The position numbers and the translations under genes are program-made. A stretch of 19,397 nt of DNA from Microbacteriaceae bacterium (lineage in GTDB: Bacteria; Actinomycetota; Actinomycetes; Actinomycetales; Microbacteriaceae). The DNA is taken from positions 1 to 19,397 of the forward strand of contig JAODAU010000071.1 of assembly GCA_025463615.1 (NCBI GenBank). Reading direction: 5' to 3'. The stretch's first letter is position 1, and each line of letters starts with the position of its first letter. Below are positions 7,250 through 14,900 of the stretch, one piece after another. The notes under the pieces were generated by a model. That model was not told where the DNA came from. It did not search any database and was given only the letters and a program-made list of their open reading frames with translations.

Positions 7250-9584
7250 ACCGCTTGAAGAACTTGCTGACACTATAACCACCGAGTGAACGCAGCGAGA
7301 TCGCTGCCCGGATGCGCTGCCACCGCGTGCGATCGTCGTCCAGCGTGGCGACGAGCTCGTTCACCGACCGCCAGACGTTGTCGGCCTCGTCGGCGTCCGG
7401 GTCGCCCGGCGCGAACATCGCCCGGTCGGCGATCGACGCGAGCACGAGCGGGCGCATGCCGCCCATCGCGGCGGCCACCTCGGTGCGGGTCGCGGCCGCG
7501 GGGGCCGTGTAACCGCGGTCGACTATCGCGTCCTCGTACTCCTCCCAGCCGCCGCTGATGCGCTCGATCGGCGTGTCGGCCGTGCGTCGCTGGTGTCGCC
7601 GCCGCAGCTTGGTCGCCACGATGGCGATGAACGGGGCGAGCACGATCGCGGCGCCGAGCAGCACCCAGCCGAGGATCCTGAGCACGGCGAACAGGATGAC
7701 GAGCCACGGGGCGAGCGCCTCCGGTTGGTCCTGCGTGCTGTCCGGGGGAACCTGCGAGGTGCGCACCTGCGGGTCTTCGACCGGGGGCTGCACCGGGGAC
7801 TGCGGCAGCGCGATCCGCGTGGGCTCCTGCGGCTGCTCGGCGGGGATGGCGCGCACCGGCGGCGTCGGGTCGATGGTGACCCAGCCGTAGCGGGACGTGT
7901 CGACCTCGATCCACGCGGACACGTCGTCACCGCGCACCCGGGTCGTGCCCGCCGTGTCGATGTTCTTCGGCGCGAAGCCGAACACCACGCGCGCGGGGAA
8001 CCCGATCTGGCGCGCCATGAGAGCCGCGGTCACGGCGTACTGCTCCTGGTCGCCGATCATCCGCTGGTCAGTGAGGAGCTGGGTGATGCGTTCCGCCGCG
8101 TGACCGGACCGGCTGGGCGGGTCGGTCGAGGAGACGCCGTGGCTCACGTAGCCGTTCTTCTTCAGCTCGTCGAGCATCTGCACGAGCTGCCTGCCCGGGC
8201 TGGCGGTGCCGGTGATCCAGCCGTTGAGGGCGGTCGAGACCTCGTCGGGCATGACGGTGACCCGCGGAACCTGCACCGCGCCCGGCTTCAGCGAGGCGAG
8301 TTGGGCTTCGGTCGGCTGCGTCGGAAGCACCGCGTCGAGCGTGTAGCGGTCGCCGGAGCTGAGCGGGGTGACCACGGCCGCCGTGCCGCTCGTGTCGTTG
8401 TAGTAGAACGCGTCGCGCAGGGTGCTGGAGTCGTTGCCCGAGAAGTCGATCGAGGTGAACTTGCCCACGGTCGGCACCCAGACGCCGTCGTAGTCGCCGA
8501 CGGTGACGCCGATCGTGGCATCCTTGCCCTTCACCGCCGACTGGTCGAAGGTGTACGGCACGCGCGTGAACGAGCCGGAGTCGCTCGAGACGGTGTCGCT
8601 GCCGACCGAGTAGACGATGCCGTCGTAGGTGTCAAGGGTGGCGATGCGGATGCGGGCGCCGGCGGGCAGGCCCGTCACCGAGAATACGGTGCGGTCGGCC
8701 GTCTGCGGCAGCTCGTAGTGCCGGAAACCGCTCAGCGGGCTCGCGTAGTCGCGCGGGTCGAAGGGCTGCACCACGGCGGTGCGCAGCACCTGCCGCTCCC
8801 CCGTCGGGGGCAGCGCCGTGCTCGCCGCCATTGACGCGCCGGCGGCGATCACCAGGATGAGACCGGCGCTGAGCAGCGACCGCACGCCCGGGAACCCGCC
8901 GTCGGACACGGTCTCGAGCGGTCGGCCCTGGGCGTCGAGGGCGCGGGCCGCCAGCATCCGGATCGATTCGCGCCGGCGGTACCAGCGCCACCAGACCAGC
9001 CACAGCATGAGCGCGGCCAACAGCCCGAGGGTCGTCGGCAGCGGCCAGGTGGCGACCCCCGGGCCGAAGAGGATGGCGAGCACGAACAGCAGCGCGGGCG
9101 CAAACGCACCGAGCTCGCCCCAGCGGGCGCGCAGCGCGACCAGGAGCCCCGCCGTCGTCGTGCCGAGCACCAGGATGAAGGCGGGCACGAGCAGCGCCTG
9201 GTAGCTGCCGACCGGCAGGGTGATGGTGAGCAGCTGCTTCCAGCCGAGGGCGGCCCCCGTGACCAGGTCGACGATGCCCTGCCAGGTCGGGATCACGCCG
9301 AACAGCGCCTGGTCGGGCACGGCGAGCGGCACCCCGAGCAGCAGGAACACGCCGATCGTCACGAGCAGGGTGATCAGGCTCGACCAGCGCAGCCGCGCGG
9401 AGGTGATGGCGATGGCGGAGCCGGCGAGCGTCGCCACGACGATCACGACGATGATCTGCGTGCTGCGGTAGGTGGGCCAGAGGGCCGTCGACGCGATGGC
9501 CGTCGCGATCCACAGCATCACGGTGTTCGTCGCGACGAATCCGGGCGTCAGCTTGCGCCGGCGACGCGTGGTCAGGGCGGTCAT
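7248..9584 (-). CDS. TgpA-like membrane protein with catalytically degenerate transglutaminase fold
   Basis: A 778-residue polytopic membrane protein. The N-terminal 250 residues hold about six to seven hydrophobic segments; an extracytoplasmic region follows to about residue 615, then a strongly hydrophobic segment (about 620-655) and a cytoplasmic tail. The extracytoplasmic part contains a transglutaminase-like core, recognisable from the GDxxQYA...ARQIGFPARVVFGF and AWIEVDTSRYGWVTIDPTPP signatures. The nucleophile Cys expected after GD is Gln513 (CAG), and the His expected before AWIEV is Ser556 (TCC). Only Asp572 of the Cys-His-Asp triad remains, so hydrolase or crosslinking activity is unlikely and a binding or scaffold role is inferred. 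The gene overlaps the DUF58 gene by 4 bases (ATGA). MoxR, DUF58 and transglutaminase-like genes occur together in many bacteria, and this trio also forms the core of the bifidobacterial PFNA cluster. Confidence 0.87.
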   Translation of the reverse strand: MTALTTRRRRKLTPGFVATNTVMLWIATAIASTALWPTYRSTQIIVVIVVATLAGSAIAITSARLRWSSLITLLVTIGVFLLLGVPLAVPDQALFGVIPTWQGIVDLVTGAALGWKQLLTITLPVGSYQALLVPAFILVLGTTTAGLLVALRARWGELGAFAPALLFVLAILFGPGVATWPLPTTLGLLAALMLWLVWWRWYRRRESIRMLAARALDAQGRPLETVSDGGFPGVRSLLSAGLILVIAAGASMAASTALPPTGERQVLRTAVVQPFDPRDYASPLSGFRHYELPQTADRTVFSVTGLPAGARIRIATLDTYDGIVYSVGSDTVSSDSGSFTRVPYTFDQSAVKGKDATIGVTVGDYDGVWVPTVGKFTSIDFSGNDSSTLRDAFYYNDTSGTAAVVTPLSSGDRYTLDAVLPTQPTEAQLASLKPGAVQVPRVTVMPDEVSTALNGWITGTASPGRQLVQMLDELKKNGYVSHGVSSTDPPSRSGHAAERITQLLTDQRMIGDQEQYAVTAALMARQIGFPARVVFGFAPKNIDTAGTTRVRGDDVSAWIEVDTSRYGWVTIDPTPPVRAIPAEQPQEPTRIALPQSPVQPPVEDPQVRTSQVPPDSTQDQPEALAPWLVILFAVLRILGWVLLGAAIVLAPFIAIVATKLRRRHQRRTADTPIERISGGWEEYEDAIVDRGYTAPAAATRTEVAAAMGGMRPLVLASIADRAMFAPGDPDADEADNVWRSVNELVATLDDDRTRWQRIRAAISLRSLGGYSVSKFFKR

Positions 9585-10993
9585 GCGGCCGCCGCCCGCG
9601 CGAGGGACTTCTGCAGGTCCTCGAGGTAGCCGATGGTGAGCACGCTCAGGCCGGCGACGCGGCGGAGGCCCGGCACCGTCTCGGGGTCGCAGACGACGGC
9701 GACGACCTCGACCCCGGCGGGGAACTTGATGGATGCCGCGCGCAGCTCCGACGTCGACGTGAGCGACCCGCAGACCAGGAAGGCCACGGAGATGCCGGTG
9801 ACCTCGTCGGCGGTCACGCGCGCGACATCCGTGATCGCGATCGCGGACTCCGTGTGGTCGACCAGCGCGAGGTCGTCGAGCAGGCGGGTGCGGGTGAGCG
9901 TGTCGAGGTGGCGCACGGCGAGCACCTTGCGTTTGGCGAACTCGGGCGTGCGCTCGCTCACTACCACGGAGACGGTGCGTGCATCTCGGATGGCGCGCGC
10001 GCCGAGCGACCCGGCCACGCTCACCGCCATCTCGAACTCCTCCTGGGTGGCGTAGTTGGCCGTCGCCAGGCTCAGCGCGATCACCAGGTGGCTCCGCCGC
10101 GTCTCCTCGAACTGGCGCACCATGTAGGTGCCCGTCTTGGCCGTGCTCTTCCAGTGGATGTAGCGGCGCTCGTCACCCGGCACGTACTCCCGCAGCGCGT
10201 GGAACGACACGTCGCTGTTGGAGAGGTCGCGCGTGGGGTTGCCCTCGAGGTCGCGGATGAACCCGGTGCTGGTCGACGGGATGCTGATGGTGCGCGGGTG
10301 GATGAACATCTCGGCGGAGCTCGTCCAGATGAGTTCGCGCCGCACGAGCCCGATCGGGTCGGCGCGCACGGTGCGCACCGGGCCGACCGGGATGAGCCCG
10401 CGGCGCACGGTCGGCACGACGAACTCGTGCTCGAAGCTGGAGCCGCGGGCGAGGCTGGGCAGCGCGAGTTCGGCAAGGCCCTGCCCGACCGGGATCTCGA
10501 CCTTCACGCTCAGCAGCCGACGACGCGTCGGGTTGGTGACGTCGATGATTCCGGTGGCCCGCTCGCCGACCACCACGCGGGTGTGCGGAACGCGGAGCTC
10601 GATCTCGAACGCCGAGCGGCCCACCAGGTAGAGCGCGGCGATCACGATCAGCACGAGGCCCGCCCAGCCGAGCACGACCAGCTCGACCAGCGAGAACCCG
10701 TAGCCGAAACCGAATGCGACGGGCACGACGATGAGCATGACGCCGCCGAGCGGGGTCACGACCGCGGCCGCCCGCCGGATCCACCCGGCGAAGACCTGGC
10801 TGACGGCACGAGAGACGCGCACGACCGCGATGACGGCGTCGGCGAGGAATCCGGTGCGATTGCCGACGATGCGCGTGCGCTCGTTGGTGATTCCCTCGGT
10901 CGACGTCGCGTGCGCCGCGTCGAAGCGGGACGCCGCCGACGCGCGCTGGCGGGCGCGCCGCCGCGTCGTGTCGTTGCCCTGGTCGATCGTCAC
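9581..10993 (-). CDS. DUF58 domain membrane protein
   Basis: A 470-residue protein with two adjacent transmembrane segments (about residues 80-126), which leaves an approximately 80-residue basic N-terminus and a large C-terminal part that are both probably cytoplasmic. The DUF58 hallmark LREYVPGDERRYIHWKSTAK lies around residues 265-285 (Trp281). DUF58 proteins accompany MoxR ATPases and are thought to be partners or targets in chaperone-like assembly; the exact role is not known. The start is GTG 10993, which overlaps the MoxR stop as GTGA; the stop overlaps the next gene's start as ATGA, so the gene is coupled on both sides. Thr40, in NERTRIVG of the N-terminal tail, fits a threonine motif shared with the kinase and FHA proteins of this operon. 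Confidence 0.92.
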   Translation of the reverse strand: MTIDQGNDTTRRRARQRASAASRFDAAHATSTEGITNERTRIVGNRTGFLADAVIAVVRVSRAVSQVFAGWIRRAAAVVTPLGGVMLIVVPVAFGFGYGFSLVELVVLGWAGLVLIVIAALYLVGRSAFEIELRVPHTRVVVGERATGIIDVTNPTRRRLLSVKVEIPVGQGLAELALPSLARGSSFEHEFVVPTVRRGLIPVGPVRTVRADPIGLVRRELIWTSSAEMFIHPRTISIPSTSTGFIRDLEGNPTRDLSNSDVSFHALREYVPGDERRYIHWKSTAKTGTYMVRQFEETRRSHLVIALSLATANYATQEEFEMAVSVAGSLGARAIRDARTVSVVVSERTPEFAKRKVLAVRHLDTLTRTRLLDDLALVDHTESAIAITDVARVTADEVTGISVAFLVCGSLTSTSELRAASIKFPAGVEVVAVVCDPETVPGLRRVAGLSVLTIGYLEDLQKSLARAAAA

Positions 10994-11961
10994 ACCGCTT
11001 GCCTGTCGCTCGGCGGCGGGGTCTCGATGAGCAGCTGGCTGATCACGCTGGACGTGGTGACACCGTCGAACTCGGCCTCGGGGTCGAGCACGAGCCGGTG
11101 GGCGAGCACGGGTTCGGCGAGAGCCTTGACGTCGTCCGGGATCACATAGTGCCGGCCGTTCGCGGCCGCGAGCGTCTTCGCCGTGCGGATGAGCGCGAGC
11201 GCGCCGCGCACGCTGGCGCCGAGTCGCACCTCGGTCGCGCCGCGGGTCGACTCGACCAGGCGGGAGACGTAGTCGTTGATGGATGCGTCCACGTGCACGG
11301 TCCGCGCCAGTGCGCCCATCTCGATGATGACGTCGTCACTGGCGATCGCCGGCACGACCACCTCGTGCGCCCTGGTGCCCGATCCCTCGAGGATGCGCAC
11401 GGTGGAGGCGTGGTCCGGGTAGCCGATGGACGTCTTCATGATGAAGCGGTCGAGCTGGGCCTCGGGCAGGCGGTAGGTGCCGGCCTGCTCGATCGGGTTC
11501 TGCGTGGCGATGACCATGAACGGCGAGCCGACCGGGTGCGTCACGCCGTCGACCGTGACCTGCCCCTCCTCCATGACCTCGAGCAGCGCGGCCTGGGTCT
11601 TGGGGCTGGCGCGGTTGATCTCGTCGGCGAGCACGATGTTGGCGAACACGGGCCCGCGGTGGAACTCGAACTCCGAGTTGCCCTGGTCGTAGATGCTGAC
11701 GCCGGTGATGTCGCCGGGAAGCAGGTCGGGCGTGAACTGGATGCGGTTGGTCGACCCCTGCACGCTCTGCGCCATGGCGCGCGCGAGCGACGTCTTGCCG
11801 GTGCCCGGGAAGTCCTCGAGCAAGAGGTGGCCCTCGCTGATGAGTGCCGTGAACGAGAGGCGCACCACGAACGTCTTGCCGAGCAGCACCTGGTCCACGT
11901 TGGCCACGAGCCGGTTGAAGATGTCGGAGAACCAGGTGGCCTGTTCTTGGGTCATCGTCAT
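10990..11961 (-). CDS. MoxR-family AAA+ ATPase
   Basis: A 323-residue cytoplasmic AAA+ ATPase of the MoxR group, normal family length. Walker A is FPGTGKTS (Lys56), Walker B is IVLADEIN (Asp113, Glu114), sensor 1 is ATQNP, and the C-terminal lid domain follows. MoxR proteins act as chaperones that help metal insertion or assembly of protein complexes, usually with a von Willebrand- or DUF58-type partner; here the DUF58 gene follows with a 4-base overlap. The start is ATG 11961, with a modest AAAGAGA about 7 bases upstream; a second ATG two codons in is equally possible. The gap to the upstream giant gene is 24 bases. The client is unknown; the extracellular giant protein, the membrane transglutaminase-like protein or the EccC-like motor are candidates from context only. 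Confidence 0.95.
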   Translation of the reverse strand: MTMTQEQATWFSDIFNRLVANVDQVLLGKTFVVRLSFTALISEGHLLLEDFPGTGKTSLARAMAQSVQGSTNRIQFTPDLLPGDITGVSIYDQGNSEFEFHRGPVFANIVLADEINRASPKTQAALLEVMEEGQVTVDGVTHPVGSPFMVIATQNPIEQAGTYRLPEAQLDRFIMKTSIGYPDHASTVRILEGSGTRAHEVVVPAIASDDVIIEMGALARTVHVDASINDYVSRLVESTRGATEVRLGASVRGALALIRTAKTLAAANGRHYVIPDDVKALAEPVLAHRLVLDPEAEFDGVTTSSVISQLLIETPPPSDRQAV

Positions 11962-11985
11962 GCGGGGATCTCTTTCTTCGGGTCG

Positions 11986-14900
11986 CTAGTGCACATTGCC
12001 GTTGATGTCATAGACGAGGTCGTAGGTCGTGCCGCCGTTGGCGATGACCCGGATCGTGAGTGTGGGATCACTCAGCAACGAGGTCGCCGTGCACGTGCCG
12101 CCGGCGACCGACGTGTCCGCCGCGGTGAAGCTCGGGTCGCTGCCGCAGGAGTACTGGATGCCCTGGTACGTGCCCGACGGCCAGCTCAGCCAGGTGAACA
12201 CCCCGCTGTGGTCGACCACGCCGTCGCCGGTCGGGGCGAAGCTCACCTGGCTCACCTGCGGGTTCACCGGCACGCCGGCCATGGCGAACCCGTCCGAGTA
12301 GGTCGAGTCGCAGATCGGCGCTCCGCCATCGAAGCTGCGGCAGGCGCGCAGCTGCACGGTCGCGGCCGTGCCGAACTGCGAGGCTTCCGCCGCGAGGAAG
12401 TCGCCGAGCGAGATGGGGCCGTGCTCCGCGCCGGATCCGGTCGACAGCTTGTAGTAGAACGTGTAGTCCGACGTGAGGGCGGCGCCGCCGATGCTGGCGC
12501 TCTGCAGCGCGACATCCCACACGTTGCCGTTCCGGCTCGGGCCGCTCGTGGAGATCGCCGTGACCAACCCGGGCGCGGTGTGCGCGACGACCGGCGCAGT
12601 CTGCCCGCAGCCGATGGCGTTCGCGGCGAAGACGACGATCGAGTAGGTCTGCTCGTTCGACAGGCCGGAGAATGTGGTGGTCGTCGCGAGGCCGACGGAG
12701 TGCTTGATCGACCCGGGCGGCGTGAAGTTCGCGCAGCTCGGCGCCGCACCGGTGTAGGCCACCGCGGTGTATCCGGTGATGTCGCGGCCGTTCGGGTCGA
12801 AGGTCGACGTCCAGTCGACGGCGATCGCGTTGTCGACGACGCTCGCCGCCGGGGCCGCGACCTGCTTCGGAACGCCGGCCGGCACGCCGGTCGTGGTGGC
12901 CGTGTTCCAGGTCGCGAGCGAGGCGAACGCGCCGTTGGTCGGGGTGACCGACACGCTCACGGCCTGCCCGTTGCTGAGCCCGCCGATGTCGACGCGGCAG
13001 TTGTTCGCACCGCACGCACTGTTGTCGACGTTGGTGGAGACGCCACCGGCGACGACCGAGTAGTTGTCCACGGGGCTGCCCCCGGCCGGTGTGGAGACCC
13101 GGTTCCAGGTGATGTGGAGCCCGCCATCGAGCGGCGACGCGGTGAGCGTGGTCGGCGCTGGCGGGATCAGGTCGGACCAGATCGCCATGCCGAGACCGGT
13201 CGGGCTGGAGGATCCGAGGGCGTTCTTCGCCACGACACGGAGCCGCACCGCATTGCCGGGGCCGTTGCCCGGCGTGGTGATGTCGCACACGGTGACCGCG
13301 CAGGACGTCGTGGAGAGGGTGTCCCCGCCGCCGTTGAGCATCGTGACGTCGTAGCCGGTGATGGGCGAGTTGTTGTCGGAGCCGGGTGTCCAGCGCAGGG
13401 TGATGTCGCGGTCGCCGAACGCGGTGGCGGTCACCGCGGTGACCGGATCCGGCTTGTCCTGCACCGAGATCGAGACGTTGCCCCAGACGTAGCGGTCCGG
13501 GTCGTTCGTGGCGTCGGCGACCTCGTACTGCACGTTGACCGTGCCCGGAACGGCCGACGACGATACGTTGACGCTGAGGCGGGAGTTGTCCGAGCTCGGC
13601 GTGATCGAGATCCCGGGCGGCAGCGACGCCCCGTCGATCCCGCGGATGTCGATGACCCGCAGCGGCGTGTCCGGGAACGGGTTGGTCGCCTGGTCGTTGG
13701 CTAGCACGTCCACGGTCGTCGAGGTGCCGCGCGGCGCGGCCACGACATCCGGCTGAGGTATCGCGAGCGGCTTGCTCGACGAGACGACGTTGAGCTGGAT
13801 GCGGCCGGACTGCCCCACCGCGAGCGCGTCGCGCACCGACAGCTGGATGGCCGTGGTCGAGCCCTTCTGCGCGTTCGAGTTGGCGCGCAGCACCAGGGTC
13901 TGCCCCGTCACGGTGTAGGAGAAGCCCACGGGGAGCGGGCTCAGCACGGTGTAGGCGAGCTCGTTGGCATCCTTCGGGTACGGGTAGTTGGTGAGCTTCG
14001 ACAGGTCGATGGTGCGGGAGGCGCCCGGTTCGAAGTCGATCACGCCGCCGATGAACGACGGCGGCTGGTTCTCGCGGAACGTCACCGTGATGGGAAGCAC
14101 GAGCGTGGCGACATGCCCGTTCGGATCGTTCGCCGACGTGCCGTCGGTCACCTCGAACGAGATCGACGCTGGCCCGAAGTACTTGTCCGCCGAGGTGAAG
14201 CTCAGAGTGTGGTCGTTGACCACGAGGTTGTCGCCGTTCGCGTGGGTCGCCTGCACCTTCGCCGAGTCGGTGAGGTGCACCTTGCGACCGGCGATGGCCA
14301 GCACGTACTGGTCGAGGTCGATGCGCAGGTTGCTCTCGCTGGCCACCTTGAGCGGCGGTGCCTTGCGGTTGAGCTGCGGGAGCGCGTCATCCGTTCCGGG
14401 CACCCAGACGAAGCCGTACGAGACGATGCGGGGGTCGTCGGGGTTGCTCACCGCGAACGGGATGATCTGGCTCTTCGCCTGCACCCGCACGTGCACCTTC
14501 TTGGTGGAGGTGACGGTCGCCGACTGCGCGTACCCGGGGAGCAGTGAGACCTTCAGCCCGCTCACCGGGCCGTCCGCGAAGAACACGTTGCGCAGCACGT
14601 TCACGTCGATGGCGTCCTGGCCCAGGATGTCGGTCAGGGTGAGCACCGTGTCGTCCACCTGCGGGTAGGCGAGCGGGGCATCCGGTGTCACCACCACCCG
14701 AAGGAAGTTGGAGCTCTCCCCGCCGAATCCGTTGCGGATCGTGTAGACGAGCGCGTAGGTGCCCGCGGTCTTGGGCGCCTGCACCGTCACGATGTCGCCC
14801 TTGATGGTGGCGCTCACGTCCTTGGTGTTCGGCTTCACCTTGACGACGGTGAGCTTGCCTCCGTCGGGGTCGGAGTCGTTCGCCAGCACCTGCACCGAGA

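Noticed and set aside
7238..7282. An upstream ATG at 7282 for the FHA protein
   Set aside because: It would overlap the transglutaminase-like gene by 35 bases and add a low-complexity leader; GTG 7237 has a ribosome binding site at good spacing and begins right at the zinc ribbon.
11986..12240. A WLSWPS stretch near the C-terminus of the giant protein, considered as a cytokine-receptor WSxWS motif
   Set aside because: The order of residues does not match WSxWS, and Trp/Ser-rich stretches are common in FN3-like domains.
10999..13704. A long open frame (about 900 codons) on the plus strand
   Set aside because: It lies opposite the MoxR gene and the giant protein gene, encodes Arg/Gly/His/Asp-rich low-complexity sequence with no recognisable domain, and is explained by the high GC content.
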